DNA of 64,000 bases from Streptomyces albiflavescens (GTDB taxonomy: Bacteria > Actinomycetota > Actinomycetes > Streptomycetales > Streptomycetaceae): the NCBI RefSeq assembly GCF_014645835.1, contig NZ_BMMM01000004.1:62001-126000 (forward strand). The letters are read 5' to 3'. Made by a program: the position numbers and the translations under genes. Every line of letters starts with the position of its first letter. Position 1 is the first letter of the stretch. Shown in pieces: positions 1 to 8,545 of the stretch. The notes under the pieces are model-generated. The model was given only the letters and a program-made list of their open reading frames with translations. It was not told where the DNA came from and made no database searches.

Positions 1-1
1 G

Positions 2-739
2 CTGCGCTGGACCGCTGCCGTGGTGGTCTTCGGCGCGGTCGGCACGTCGGCCGCGTACGGCATCACGCGGATGGAGCGCACCGACGTACCCGGTCTGGCG
101 ACGGAGTCGGACGGGCGCTGGGACTACCCGACGATCACCAAGCCGCCGCTGCCCTCGGGCAGCCCGGGACCGATGGCCGACTCGAACAAGGCCGGCACCC
201 ACTACGCCGACCTGCGCAAGCTGGTCCTCCCCGCCCCCAAGGGGGCGAAGGCCGACGCGGCGCTGCGCGGCGAGGACGGCTGGCTGGAGAGCAAGACCTT
301 CCTGGCGGAGTACGCCGAGAAGTCGGACCGGGACACGGTCGGGCAGCTGCTGACCGACGACGGTCTGCGGCACATCGCCGCGCGCGGCTGGACCACCGAG
401 GACGGTACGCACACACGGATCTACCTGCTGCAGTTCGAGACCGCGGCCGTCGCGGACGATCTGATCACCACCGAGCTGGCGAACTACGACTCGCCGCAGT
501 ACGCGGTACGCGGAGCCGCGCTGACCGAACGGGACGAGAAGTTCCCCGAACGCGCCGCGGTCGACGAGGTCACGCGTTTCTCGTACGTGGAGAGCAAGCC
601 GTACGGCGCCGAGCAGGTTCGGCAGGCGTACCTCTCGGCGGGAGACACCCTCGCCCTGATCGTCCAGTCGCGGAAGGGCACCACGCAGGCCGTCCCGTTC
701 CAGCAGACAGTGATCCTGGAGAGCCAGCTGCTCGGCTGA
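2..739 (+). CDS. Conserved hypothetical exported/membrane-anchored protein, 5' partial
   Basis: The reading frame is open from the first bases, so the true start lies upstream of the window. The visible N-terminus is a hydrophobic stretch (WTAAVVVFGAVGTSAAYGI), which looks like a signal anchor or membrane segment, followed by a soluble Asp/Glu-rich domain of about 210 residues. No catalytic motif is recognisable. It resembles the Streptomyces conserved hypotheticals found next to the nur region, but I cannot name a family. A strong hairpin after the stop ends the transcription unit. Confidence 0.7.
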   Translation: MRWTAAVVVFGAVGTSAAYGITRMERTDVPGLATESDGRWDYPTITKPPLPSGSPGPMADSNKAGTHYADLRKLVLPAPKGAKADAALRGEDGWLESKTFLAEYAEKSDRDTVGQLLTDDGLRHIAARGWTTEDGTHTRIYLLQFETAAVADDLITTELANYDSPQYAVRGAALTERDEKFPERAAVDEVTRFSYVESKPYGAEQVRQAYLSAGDTLALIVQSRKGTTQAVPFQQTVILESQLLG

Positions 740-765
740 GCCCGCCAAGGTGCACCTGAAAGAGA

Positions 766-808
766 GGGCCGGGCCCCATCCGACTAGAGTGGGGTCCGGC
801 TCTTGTGT
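766..808 (+). terminator. Intrinsic-type terminator hairpin
   Basis: A 13-bp stem (arms 766-778 and 790-802, two G-U pairs) with an 11-nt loop is followed by TTGTGT. It lies just after the first gene. The loop and right arm also contain a TAGAGT hexamer (785-790) that could be the -10 for the small gene at 842. Confidence 0.6.
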
Positions 809-841
809 ACACCGCAACCCCCGCTCATCCGAGGAGCACCC

Positions 842-940
842 GTGGAGATCGCCTTCGAAACCCTGCTGGTCCTGGTCTGCGTCGGCGTGCTCGCCTTCGC
901 CGGGCTGACCGTGAAGAAGCTGTACCAGGGCCAGCGCTGA
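842..940 (+). CDS. 32-residue single-span membrane protein
   Basis: A GTG start with a good ribosome-binding site (GAGGAG, 831-836, spacing 5) opens a 32-codon frame ending TGA. The peptide begins VEIAFETLLVLVCVGVLAFA and has one hydrophobic helix of about 18 residues, then a short basic tail (KKLYQGQR). This is the pattern of small bitopic membrane proteins with a cytoplasmic C-terminus. It sits 25 nt upstream of the nitrobindin-like gene and could be co-transcribed with it. The function is unknown. The ribosome-binding site and hydrophobic pattern make it likely to be real despite its size. Confidence 0.6.
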   Translation: MEIAFETLLVLVCVGVLAFAGLTVKKLYQGQR

Positions 941-965
941 CCCCCATCAAGGAATTTCCGAGCTC

Positions 966-1541
966 ATGATCGAGATCCCGTCCGACCTCCACAAGGACCT
1001 GGTTCCCCTCGCCTTCCTGCTCGGCAACTGGGCCGGTGCGGGCGTCCACGACTTCCCCGGCGCCGAGAAGTGCAACTTCGGGCAGGAGGTCACCTTCACC
1101 CACGACGGGCGGGACTTCCTGGAGTACCACTCGCACACCTGGGTGCTCGACGCGGACGGGAACAAGGTCAGGCCGCTGGAGACCGAGTCCGGCTTCTGGC
1201 GCGTCGACGGCAACCGCAAGGTCGAGGTCGTCATGACCCGCGACGACGGTGTCGTCGAGATCTGGTACGGCGAGCTGGCCGACAAGAAGCCGCAGATCGA
1301 CCTGGTCACGGACGCGGTCGCGCGCACGGCGGCCTCGGGTCCGTACAGCGGCGGCAAGCGCCTCTACGGGTATGTGAAGAGCGACCTCATGTGGGTCGGC
1401 GAGAAGCAGACCCCCGAGGTCGAGCTGCGCCCCTACATGTCCGCGCACCTGAAGAAGGTCGTCACCCCGGAGGACGTCGAGCGCTGGGCCAAGGCCCTCC
1501 CCGACGACATGCCGGACGACGGCATCGCGTTCTTCAAGTAG
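966..1541 (+). CDS. FABP-like/nitrobindin beta-barrel protein (DUF1794, THAP4 heme-binding-domain type)
   Basis: The 191-residue protein carries the family N-terminal signature GNWAGAG (residues 21-27, the GxWxGxG motif of nitrobindins) and alternating beta-strand patterns of a ten-stranded barrel. Family members bind heme b, react with NO or peroxynitrite, and are cytosolic. The ATG at 966 gives the usual family length. The gene lies directly upstream of nur, an order conserved in Streptomyces. The proximal heme ligand is a His near the C-terminus in characterised members. The only His residues past the middle here are in SAHLKK, which may fit, but I could not align it. Actual heme binding is inferred from the family. 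Confidence 0.85.
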   Translation: MIEIPSDLHKDLVPLAFLLGNWAGAGVHDFPGAEKCNFGQEVTFTHDGRDFLEYHSHTWVLDADGNKVRPLETESGFWRVDGNRKVEVVMTRDDGVVEIWYGELADKKPQIDLVTDAVARTAASGPYSGGKRLYGYVKSDLMWVGEKQTPEVELRPYMSAHLKKVVTPEDVERWAKALPDDMPDDGIAFFK

Positions 1542-1606
1542 GTCTTCCACTTCCTCGAGCAGTTCATCAGCTCGGCAGCACCTGGAATGGTCCTAGACTT
1601 CCAGGT

Positions 1607-2029
1607 GTGGTGAGCACCGACTGGAAGAGCGACCTGAGGCAGCGCGGCTACCGGCTGACGCCGCAGCGCCAGCTTGTCCTGGAAGCCGTGGACACCCTGG
1701 AGCACGCGACCCCCGACGACATCCTCATCGAGGTGAGGAAGACGGCGTCGGGGGTCAACATTTCCACCGTCTACCGGACCCTGGAGCTCCTGGAGGAGCT
1801 CGGCCTGGTCTCGCACGCCCACCTGGGGCACGGCGCGCCGACGTACCACCTGGCCGACCGGCACCACCACATCCACCTGGTGTGCCGCGACTGCACGAAC
1901 GTCATCGAGGCCGATGTCTCGGTCGCCGCCGAGTTCAGGGCGAAGCTTCGTGAGACCTTCGGCTTCGACACGGACATGAAGCACTTCGCGATCTTCGGCC
2001 GCTGCAAGGACTGCGCGGCAAAGAAGTAG
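1607..2029 (+). CDS. nur: Fur-family nickel-responsive repressor Nur
   Basis: The 140-residue Fur-family protein has an N-terminal winged helix (RLTPQRQLVLEAV; NISTVYRTLELLEELGLV) and a C-terminal metal/dimer domain with the His-rich segment DRHHHIHLVCRDC and a second CxxC (CKDC). It closely resembles S. coelicolor Nur, the nickel sensor that represses sodF and the nik uptake genes and indirectly controls sodN. The GTG at 1607 gives the N-terminus MVSTDW known for Nur; a TAGACT hexamer (1594-1599) 7 nt before it suggests leaderless translation. A much longer frame extends upstream but is antiparallel noise from the nitrobindin gene. A nickel-binding DUF4242 gene lies 55 kb away. Confidence 0.9.
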   Translation: MVSTDWKSDLRQRGYRLTPQRQLVLEAVDTLEHATPDDILIEVRKTASGVNISTVYRTLELLEELGLVSHAHLGHGAPTYHLADRHHHIHLVCRDCTNVIEADVSVAAEFRAKLRETFGFDTDMKHFAIFGRCKDCAAKK

Positions 2030-2160
2030 GGCCGGGCCGGCCGACAAGCAGGGACGCGCGGCCGAGGAGCAGGGATCGCGTGGCCGAGATGTGGTGTCCG
2101 GCCAGGAAGCCGGGCTTGAGAAATAAAATCGGCGGCTACCGGGTCGTAGGCTGTGTGGAT

Positions 2161-3126
2161 ATGAAGAGCCCTCTATTGTCCCTGCCCGGCGCCGTTCCCG
2201 CCGAGGGCGTGGACGAAGCCGTCGCCGCCCATTACGGCGATCTGTTTCGCGAGCAGCGTGCCCTCGCCGACGGCACCGGCTTCGTGGACCTCTCCCACCG
2301 CGGTGTCGTCACCGTCACCGGTGAGGACCGGCTCAGCTGGCTGCACCTGCTGCTCACCCAGCACGTCTCGGACCTCCCGGCCGGCCGCGCCACCGAGGCG
2401 CTGATCCTCTCCGCGCACGGCCACATCGAGCACGCGCTGTATCTCGTCGACGACGGCGAGACGGTGTGGATGCACGCGGAACCCGGCACCCAGGAGGCGC
2501 TGATCGCCTACCTGGAGTCGATGAAGTTCTTCTACCGGGTCGAAGTCGCCGACCGGACGGCCGACTTCGCGGTCGTGCACCTCCCGGCCGGTTCCATCGC
2601 CGAGGTGCCGGAGGGCGTCGTCGTACGCGAGATGTCGTACGGGCGTGACCTCTTCCTCCCGCGTACGGACCTGGAGTCGTACGCCCACAAGAACGGTCCC
2701 GCGGCCGGACTTCTGGCCTACGAGGCCCTGCGCGTCGAGCATCACCGCCCGCGCCTCGGCTTCGAGACCGACCACCGCACCATCCCGCACGAGCTGGGCT
2801 GGATCGGCAGCGCGGTGCACCTCCAGAAGGGCTGCTACCGCGGCCAGGAGACCGTCGCCCGCGTCCAGAACCTGGGCAAGCCCCCGCGCCGCCTCGTCTT
2901 CCTCCACCTCGACGGCAGCGAGGTCCATCTGCCTCCGCACGGCACCGAACTCCGCCTCGCGGACGATGGCCCCGACGGCCGGAAGATCGGCTTCATCACC
3001 ACCTCCGTACGCCATCACGAGCTGGGCCCGATCGCCCTGGCACTCGTGAAGCGCAACGTGCCGGTGGACGCGGCGCTGGTGGCCGACACGACGGCGGCGG
3101 CACAGGAGGTCGTCGTCGAGCCGTAG
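2161..3126 (+). CDS. ygfZ: YgfZ/GcvT-like folate-binding Fe-S cluster maintenance protein
   Basis: The 321-residue protein has the aminomethyltransferase (GcvT) fold and the diagnostic YgfZ motif KGCYRGQETVARV (around residues 223-235), whose Cys is the conserved functional residue. YgfZ proteins bind tetrahydrofolate and support repair or assembly of certain Fe-S enzymes. An upstream in-frame start exists at 2080, but ATG 2161 fits the family N-terminus (SPLLSLPGAVPAEG) and lies 8 nt after a TAGGCT hexamer (2147-2152), a leaderless arrangement. It is the last gene before the convergent dtd gene. Confidence 0.88.
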   Translation: MKSPLLSLPGAVPAEGVDEAVAAHYGDLFREQRALADGTGFVDLSHRGVVTVTGEDRLSWLHLLLTQHVSDLPAGRATEALILSAHGHIEHALYLVDDGETVWMHAEPGTQEALIAYLESMKFFYRVEVADRTADFAVVHLPAGSIAEVPEGVVVREMSYGRDLFLPRTDLESYAHKNGPAAGLLAYEALRVEHHRPRLGFETDHRTIPHELGWIGSAVHLQKGCYRGQETVARVQNLGKPPRRLVFLHLDGSEVHLPPHGTELRLADDGPDGRKIGFITTSVRHHELGPIALALVKRNVPVDAALVADTTAAAQEVVVEP

Positions 3127-3193
3127 CGAACGCGGCCGCGGGTGGGTCGTGCCGGGGGCGCCGCCCCCGGGCCCGGCCGCCGCGCCGGGCGCC

Positions 3194-3619
3194 TCACATC
3201 TCCAGCAGCACCGTGAAGGGCCCGTCGTTCGTCAAGGACACCCGCATCTGCGCCCCGAAGCGCCCCGTCGCCACCGTCGCTCCCAGAGCGCGAAGTTGGG
3301 CGACGACCTCGTCGACGAGAGGCTCGGCCACATCGCCGGGGGCGGCGGCGTTCCAGGTGGGGCGGCGGCCCTTGCGCGCGTCGCCGTACAGGGTGAACTG
3401 GCTGATCACGAGCAGCGGCGCGTCGATGTCGGAGCAGGACTTCTCGTCGGCGAGCATGCGAATGGACCAGAGTTTGCGGGCGAGTTGGCCCGCTTTCTCC
3501 TTGGTGTCGTCGTGCGTGACCCCGACCAGCACGCACAACCCCTCACCGCTGATCTCGCCGACCGTCTCGCCGTCCACGACGACGCTCGCGCCGTCCACCC
3601 TCTGCACCACCGCACGCAT
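3194..3619 (-). CDS. dtd: D-aminoacyl-tRNA deacylase
   Basis: The 141-residue protein hydrolyses D-aminoacyl-tRNAs (D-Tyr and others, also Gly-tRNA-Ala in the family), preventing D-amino acid entry into translation. The two signature motifs are present: SQFTLYGD and the cross-subunit Gly-cis-Pro motif in NDGPFT near the C-terminus. The frame is open upstream, but MRAVVQRV at 3619 is the standard N-terminus. Length matches the DTD1 family (about 145). It is convergent with ygfZ. Confidence 0.93.
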   Translation of the reverse strand: MRAVVQRVDGASVVVDGETVGEISGEGLCVLVGVTHDDTKEKAGQLARKLWSIRMLADEKSCSDIDAPLLVISQFTLYGDARKGRRPTWNAAAPGDVAEPLVDEVVAQLRALGATVATGRFGAQMRVSLTNDGPFTVLLEM

Positions 3620-3813
3620 GCGGACCATCATGCCGTGCGGCGCCAGTGGGGCGCCGCACGGGCTCTTCGCGTGATTTCCGGGGTCACTAACCCCCCATCT
3701 GGGGCTTATCGGGGGCACTCGGTCACATAGCGGCCACTTGGGGTGGCACGATGCGGTGTGTTGCGGTGCAACCGTGGGGTGGACCGCGCCGGTCGAGGGG
3801 ACGGTAGAGGCAC

Positions 3814-4476
3814 ATGAGCACACCGAGTAGCGGGCAGCCGCCCGGAACCGTGTCATTGACCCGTATGAGCCTACGGGTGGAACGGACGGGCGGGATGACG
3901 GCCCGCCCGCCCACGCAGCGCACCGACAGCCCGCTGTCGGCCGACCCGCCCCCGCACCACCTCGCGGTGCTCCGGCTGCCCGAGCTGCGGGCACTGCGCC
4001 GGGACGCCCAGCGGGACGAGGCCGACCTCAGCTATGTGCGGCGGCTGCTCCAGGGACGCATCGACATCCTGCGGGCGGAGCTGGCGCGCCGCGGCGAGCG
4101 GCCGGCGCCTTCCCCGGCACCGGGGCAGCTGTCGGTCGTCGGCCCCGGCCAGCGGTCGGTCGTGGAACGGCTCTCGGAGATCTTGACGGACGCGCCCGCC
4201 CGGCACCGCTCGTCGGCCCGCCATGTGACAGTGGGCACACCGCACGGCGAGGAGTACCGGGCACTGGCCGCGAACATGCTCGCGGAGGTGGAGCTGTCCG
4301 ACCTGGATGCCCGTACGGACGAGGAGTTGGGCGCCGGGATGGGCCGGCTCGTCCGGTACGAGCAGCAGGTCTCCCGGCGACGCCAGCAGCTGCAGCGCAC
4401 GGCCGACGATTGCAGCGCCGAGATCGCCCGCAGGTACCGTGAAGGCGAAGCACAAGTAGACGACCTGCTCATGTGA
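3814..4476 (+). CDS. rsiG: RsiG, c-di-GMP-binding anti-sigma factor for sigma-WhiG
   Basis: The 220-residue, helix-rich protein contains two exact copies of the c-di-GMP-binding signature E(X)3S(X)2R(X)3Q(X)3D: E69/S73/R76/Q80/D84 on the first helix and E183/S187/R190/Q194/D198 on the last. These are the helices of the antiparallel coiled coil that holds a c-di-GMP dimer in RsiG and, when loaded, sequesters the sporulation sigma factor WhiG. The disordered N-terminus (1-50) and central linker (95-145) are Pro/Ser-rich. The ATG at 3814 has GAGG 5-8 nt upstream. WhiG itself is not in the window. The gene is about 3 kb from the Dev regulators, so two developmental controls are neighbours. Confidence 0.95.
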   Translation: MSTPSSGQPPGTVSLTRMSLRVERTGGMTARPPTQRTDSPLSADPPPHHLAVLRLPELRALRRDAQRDEADLSYVRRLLQGRIDILRAELARRGERPAPSPAPGQLSVVGPGQRSVVERLSEILTDAPARHRSSARHVTVGTPHGEEYRALAANMLAEVELSDLDARTDEELGAGMGRLVRYEQQVSRRRQQLQRTADDCSAEIARRYREGEAQVDDLLM

Positions 4477-4542
4477 CGCGGCGGCCCCGGCGATCCCGGG
4501 CCCCTTCCGGGGTGGGTCACCCACCTCGGAAGGCCACCCCTG

Positions 4543-5496
4543 ATGTCCGTGCCCGCCATATCGCCTGTCCTGGCAGAGGTCATACGTTCCGGCTTCGTCG
4601 AGGGACGCCATCGCGGCAGCCTGGTGCTGCTGGCCGCGGACGGGTCGGTCGAGCTGGCGCTCGGCGAGGTGACGGCGCCGGTCTTCCCGCGCTCGTCGAA
4701 CAAGCCCATGCAGGCGGCGGGTGTGCTGCGCGCGGGCCTCGACCTGGCCGGAGAGCGCCTCGCCCTCACCGCCGCGAGCCACTCCGGGGAGATCTTCCAC
4801 CGCGATCTCGTCCACAAGATGCTGGACGAGCACGGGCTGTCGGCCGGGCAGTTGCAGTGCCCGCCGGATCTGCCGCTGGACCCGGCCGAGGCCGAGACGT
4901 ATCTCGCCGCGGGCTCCGTCCGCGACCGGGTCACCATGAACTGCTCCGGCAAGCACACGGCGATGCTCGCGGTGTGCGCGCTGCGGGGCTGGCCGACGGA
5001 GTCGTACCTCGACCCCGAGCACCCGCTCCAGCGGCTGATCCACTCCGTGGTCGAGGAGGCCGCCGGGGAGCCCGTCGCCGCGGTCGGCACCGATGGCTGC
5101 GGGGCGCCCCTCATGGCCATCACCCTCACCGGCCTCGCCCGCGCCTTCCGCTCCTTCGTCCTCGCCGCTCCCGGCTCCGCCGAACGCCGCGTCGCCGACG
5201 CCATGCGCTCCCACCCCGAGTACGTCGCCGGCACCCGTCGCCCCGACACCTGGCTCATGCGCGAGATCCCGGGCGCCCTCTCCAAGATGGGCGCGGAGGC
5301 CGTCCAGGCGATCGCCCTCCCGGACGGGCGCGCCCTCGCCTTCAAGATCGACGACGGCGGAGGCCGGGCGCTGGGCCCTGTCCTCGCCCGCGGGCTGAGC
5401 CTGCTGGGCGTGGATGCCCCCGTGGTGTCGCGGATCGGGCGGGCGCCGCTGCTGGGCGGGGGACGGGAGGTCGGGGAGGTCCGGGCGGCGTTCTGA
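4543..5496 (+). CDS. Type III (Rhizobium etli-type) L-asparaginase
   Basis: The 317-residue cytosolic amidohydrolase (asparaginase II family, Pfam-type) converts L-asparagine to aspartate and ammonia. It has the Ser-x-x-Lys catalytic signature in RSSNKPMQ (near residue 52), the second SxxK and metal-Cys segment NCSGKHTAM (near 132) and GTDGCGAP (near 185), whose Cys pairs with the first for zinc binding in the R. etli enzyme. SHSGE near residue 80 is also conserved. Only 66 nt separate it from rsiG, and co-transcription is possible. It is unrelated in fold to the classical AnsA/AnsB type. Confidence 0.88.
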   Translation: MSVPAISPVLAEVIRSGFVEGRHRGSLVLLAADGSVELALGEVTAPVFPRSSNKPMQAAGVLRAGLDLAGERLALTAASHSGEIFHRDLVHKMLDEHGLSAGQLQCPPDLPLDPAEAETYLAAGSVRDRVTMNCSGKHTAMLAVCALRGWPTESYLDPEHPLQRLIHSVVEEAAGEPVAAVGTDGCGAPLMAITLTGLARAFRSFVLAAPGSAERRVADAMRSHPEYVAGTRRPDTWLMREIPGALSKMGAEAVQAIALPDGRALAFKIDDGGGRALGPVLARGLSLLGVDAPVVSRIGRAPLLGGGREVGEVRAAF

Positions 5497-5580
5497 GCCC
5501 CTCCGGGGGCGCGGGGAACCGCGCGGTCAGCCCCACCGGTCCGCGGTCGAAGAACCACCTGGCGGGGTCCGGGGCACAGC

Positions 5581-5640
5581 CCCAGGTGCGGTGGGGTCCC
5601 CCTGCTCAACGAAGCCTGGAGCTTGGGTGAGGGCAGGGGC
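5581..5640. repeat. Imperfect palindrome related to a dispersed Streptomyces-type repeat
   Basis: Between the asparaginase and Eis-like genes lies a C/G-run palindrome containing GGTCCCCCTGCT and CAACGAAGC. Related C5/G5 palindromes recur at 5870-5910, 61755-61800 and 63085-63125. It may act as a bidirectional terminator or be a mobile palindromic unit. Confidence 0.4.
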
Positions 5641-5695
5641 GGAGGGGGCGAAAAACCCCACGACACCCCCACCGTCGTACACCTAGCGTGGCGTC

Positions 5696-6988
5696 ATGAC
5701 CCCCCGCGACACCATCGACGTACGCCCGATCACGGAGCCCGAAACCCGGGACTGGATCCGCGCGCTGAACGCGGGCTTCCTGCGGTCGCCGGAAGTGTCG
5801 GAGCGAGAGCTCGCGGACCGGAGCTCGTACCTCGTGCCCGAGCGCACGCTCGGCGCCTTCGACGGCGACCTCCCCCACTCGCGGCTTCGCTCGAGCGGGG
5901 GGACCCCCATCGTCGCGACCTTTCGGTCGTTCCCGCAAGAGCTCACCGCGGTGGGCGGCACCCCCGTCCCCGCGAACGCCATCACGAACGTCACCGTCAC
6001 CGCCACCCATCGCCGCCGCGGCCTCCTCACCCGCATGATGGCGGCCGACCTCGCGGCGGCGAAAGCACGGGGCGATGTCGTGGCGACGCTGATCGCCGCC
6101 GAATACCCGATCTACGGACGGTACGGCTTCGGCCCCGCCACCTGCACCACCCAGTGGACCGTCGACGTACCGCGCGCGGGCCTGGACCCCCGCTGGTCGG
6201 GCCCGCCCGCCGGCGGTCGAATAGATCTCGTGGACGCCGAGGACGTCCGCAGGATCGGCCCCGAGCTGCACGAGCGGTTCAGGCGCGCCCAGCCCGGCGC
6301 GGTCAGCCGCACCGACCGCTGGTGGCAGATCAACACCGGCGTGCTGCGCCTGGACCGCGTGCCGTGGACGGAGCCGTTCTACGCCGTGTACCGCTCGGCG
6401 GCCGGCGAGGTCGAGGGCCTGGTCTCGTACGAGTCGGACGACAACTGGGGCGACGCCAAGCAGCCCCTGAACACGGCGGAGGTGAACTGGCTGATCGCGG
6501 TGACGCCGGAGGCCGAACGCGCCCTGTGGCAGTACCTCTGCTCGATCGACTGGATCACCAGGGTCAAGACAGGCTGGCGGGCCCCGGACGACCTGCTGCC
6601 GCACGTCCTGCCGGACCCGCGCGCCGCCCACATCACCACGCAGTCGGACTGGCTGTGGGTGCGGATCCTGGATGTCGTACGGGCTCTGGAGGCGCGTACA
6701 TACGCGGGGACCGGGACCCTGGTGCTGGAGGTCGCCGATCGGGACGGGCTGTCCGCCGGGCGCTACCGGCTGGACGCGGGGCCCGCCGGAGCGGACTGCG
6801 CGCCGACCACGCAGAGGGCCGAACTCACCCTGGACGTCAGCGATTTGGCGGCGTTGTGGCTGGGCGACGAGTCGGCTGTGCGGCTCGCGGCGCTGGGGCG
6901 GGTGCGGGAAGAACGAGAGGGCGCCGCCTCCGTTGCCGACGCCCTGCTCCGCACGTCCAGGCGACCGTGGTGCCCGGACACCTTCTGA
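5696..6988 (+). CDS. Eis-like GNAT N-acetyltransferase
   Basis: The 430-residue protein has the three-part Eis architecture: an N-terminal GNAT domain, a second GNAT-like domain and a C-terminal sterol-carrier-like (SCP2) domain. The acetyl-CoA loop is visible in [15 protein letters not shown] (about residues 100-115), followed by GRYGFG. Mycobacterial Eis acetylates aminoglycosides and other amines; the substrate here is unknown. The protein ends with a free carboxylate Phe, typical of Eis-family enzymes in which the C-terminus acts as general base. A C5/G5 palindrome (5870-5910) is embedded in frame in the first domain and encodes an unusual [12 protein letters not shown] insertion. Confidence 0.85.
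   Translation: MTPRDTIDVRPITEPETRDWIRALNAGFLRSPEVSERELADRSSYLVPERTLGAFDGDLPHSRLRSSGGTPIVATFRSFPQELTAVGGTPVPANAITNVTVTATHRRRGLLTRMMAADLAAAKARGDVVATLIAAEYPIYGRYGFGPATCTTQWTVDVPRAGLDPRWSGPPAGGRIDLVDAEDVRRIGPELHERFRRAQPGAVSRTDRWWQINTGVLRLDRVPWTEPFYAVYRSAAGEVEGLVSYESDDNWGDAKQPLNTAEVNWLIAVTPEAERALWQYLCSIDWITRVKTGWRAPDDLLPHVLPDPRAAHITTQSDWLWVRILDVVRALEARTYAGTGTLVLEVADRDGLSAGRYRLDAGPAGADCAPTTQRAELTLDVSDLAALWLGDESAVRLAALGRVREEREGAASVADALLRTSRRPWCPDTF
5870..5910. repeat. Palindromic repeat embedded in the Eis-like coding sequence
   Basis: A hairpin with arms CCCCCACTCG and CGAGCGGGGG (one mismatch) followed by GACCCCC lies inside the gene and keeps the frame. Related units occur between genes at 5581-5640 and 63085-63125. 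Confidence 0.5.
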
Positions 6989-7050
6989 TCTCGGCTGACC
7001 GGTACTCCTTCCGTGCGGGTGATGACCGCTGGTCCGTTATCCGTAGCTCT

Positions 7051-7104
7051 TCAGTTGTGGCTGCGCATTCGGTTGTGGCCGTGCATTCAGTTGTGGCTGT
7101 GCTG
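7051..7104. repeat. Three tandem 18-bp repeats
   Basis: Three copies of an 18-nt unit beginning TCAGTTGTGG or TCGGTTGTGG (7051, 7069, 7087) lie downstream of the Eis-like gene. The 199-nt gap 6989-7187 otherwise holds a hairpin around 7126-7156 (GGCTCCC / GGGAGCC) and no credible gene. Confidence 0.6.
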
Positions 7105-7151
7105 TGCGGTGGTGCGAACTGACCGAGCTCCCGGCTCCCCTCCGGAAGGGA

Positions 7152-7199
7152 GCCCGGTCAGCCGGACTGCCGGACGGTGGCGCCCGGTCAGCCGGACTG
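7152..7199. repeat. 18-bp perfect direct repeat, 30-bp period
   Basis: GCCCGGTCAGCCGGACTG occurs at 7152-7169 and again at 7182-7199. The second copy contains the stop codon of the small membrane gene on the minus strand. Confidence 0.6.
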
Positions 7200-7373
7200 G
7201 GCGAGCAGCATCACGAGGATCACCGCTCCGATGCCGCTGATCACGGAGTTCCTGGCCTTGAGGCCGATGGACAGCGCGACGAACGCGATGATGCCCATCG
7301 GCCCGTACTTCCACTGGATGATCTGCTCGAATCCGATGGCGAGGGCGGCGACGGCGAGGGCGATGAGCGGCAT
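7188..7373 (-). CDS. 61-aa two-span membrane protein, divergent from the DevE-like regulator (copy 1)
   Basis: The start MPLIALAV at 7373 has a strong ribosome-binding site (GAAGGAGG) just upstream; a longer frame to 7547 would run through the operator and is rejected. The peptide has two hydrophobic stretches around a turn (FEQIIQWKYGPMGI) and a short basic KARN segment before the second helix. It is clearly homologous to the 62-aa proteins encoded at 8546-8734 and, more distantly, 10527-10715, each also divergent from a GntR regulator. The size resembles small holin-like or regulatory membrane peptides, but nothing shows a pore. Expression is probably controlled by the divergent GntR through the shared palindrome. 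Confidence 0.75.
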   Translation of the reverse strand: MPLIALAVAALAIGFEQIIQWKYGPMGIIAFVALSIGLKARNSVISGIGAVILVMLLAQSG

Positions 7374-7492
7374 GACGGTCCCTCCTTCGGGACGGGGAGG
7401 CGGACCCCCGCTGAGGACCGTCCACCTGGTCCACCTGGCTGACAGGTGCGACTCCGGCGGCCAACCCTCGGGAAGATTGACCATGTTGCGCA

Positions 7493-7507
7493 AGTTGGTG
7501 ACCAACT
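7493..7507. promoter_or_regulatory. Probable DevE/DevA operator
   Basis: AGTTGGTGACCAACT is a perfect 7-1-7 palindrome in the divergent gap between the small membrane gene and the first GntR gene. The same palindrome with a different centre base is at 8825-8839 in the next module. A second shared block (CATAACCACC / TCAGGTAACT, about 7540-7560) lies nearer the regulator start. Confidence 0.6.
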
Positions 7508-7594
7508 CACTGGTACTTATCTCCGCGTTGGGTCGACTCATAACCACCTATCAGGTAACTGCCCAAAGATGGCGGGAAGTTGTAGTGTTTGGTC

Positions 7595-8497
7595 GTGGAG
7601 CCGGAACACGCCGCCGTCAATGGGCGGAGCAGGTCACCACGGCCACAGTGGTCACACCGCGAGGTGGCCGACGAGCTGCGCAGCCGGATCAGGTCCGGTC
7701 AGCTGCGAGCAGGCCAGCGCATGCCCACGCAGGCCAAGCTGGCGGACGAGTTCGGCGTCGAGCGCGGCGCCGTGCGCCAGGCGCTGCGGATCCTGCAGTC
7801 GGAGCATCTGCTCGTCAATGTGTCCAAGGGGAGTCCCGCGACCGTCGCGGACCACCCGGACAGGTCTCTGACCGGCCCCGAAGCTCCGCCACAGCCCACC
7901 ACGGTGGCCCTCGGCGCGCGGATAGCGGCCGCCTTCGCGGCCCCTCATGTGGAGATAGACGCGCTGTGTCTGACGTCGATCTCGCTGACGCTTGCCATCG
8001 GCGAGCCCCTCCGTCAGATTCACGCCGGGCGCATAAAACCGGCCAGGGTGGACGTCCGCCTGCTGCTGCCGAGCAGTGATATCGACCTTGCCTTCCCGGC
8101 CCCTGTCGACTCTTCCGTCGACGGCCGCCTCCAGCGCAGCTGGCTGGCCAACCGCAACGCCCAGGCCCAGGTGCTGCGCCACAACCTGCTGGCTCTGCGG
8201 TCCACGCACGGCATCGATGTGAACGTCATCTTCCGCGCGCTCCCCTTCACGCCACCCGTGAAGCTGTATCTGCTCAACGGCGCCGAGGCCCTCTTCGCCT
8301 ACTACACCCTCGCCAAGCGCGAGGAGGAGATCGACGATGTGCATCTGGAGATGTACGACGTCCAGGGCACGCAGTCCATGCTCTTCCCCTTTGTCCAGGG
8401 TGCCGGGCTGCGGGACACGACGTTCGTGGAGCAGTCCCACCTGTGGTTCAACGCACTGTGGGAGACCATCAGCTCGGAGCTGCTGCTCACGAACTGA
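7595..8497 (+). CDS. devE: DevA-subfamily GntR regulator, DevE-like
   Basis: The 300-residue regulator has an N-terminal GntR winged helix (residues ~25-85; ADELRSRIRSGQLRAGQRMP, FGVERGAVRQALRIL). A large C-terminal domain follows that is not UTRA or FCD and contains VRLLLPSSDIDLAFP and LPFTPPVKLYLLNGAEAL. GTG 7595 lies 7 nt after TAGTGT (7583-7588), a leaderless arrangement shared with the next regulator. In S. coelicolor, DevE is the paralogue next to DevA and arose by duplication; synteny next to rsiG supports the name. The C-terminal domain probably senses a ligand; which one is unknown. Identity to devE is inferred from order and architecture. Confidence 0.78.
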   Translation: MEPEHAAVNGRSRSPRPQWSHREVADELRSRIRSGQLRAGQRMPTQAKLADEFGVERGAVRQALRILQSEHLLVNVSKGSPATVADHPDRSLTGPEAPPQPTTVALGARIAAAFAAPHVEIDALCLTSISLTLAIGEPLRQIHAGRIKPARVDVRLLLPSSDIDLAFPAPVDSSVDGRLQRSWLANRNAQAQVLRHNLLALRSTHGIDVNVIFRALPFTPPVKLYLLNGAEALFAYYTLAKREEEIDDVHLEMYDVQGTQSMLFPFVQGAGLRDTTFVEQSHLWFNALWETISSELLLTN

Positions 8498-8545
8498 TGG
8501 CCTCCTGGGCCGTGCAGTGGCTTCTCGGACGGGAGACTTCCCAGC

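Noticed and set aside
7374..7547. 58-residue N-terminal extension of the first small membrane protein
   Set aside because: It would translate the palindromic operator region; a strong ribosome site and homology support the start at 7373.
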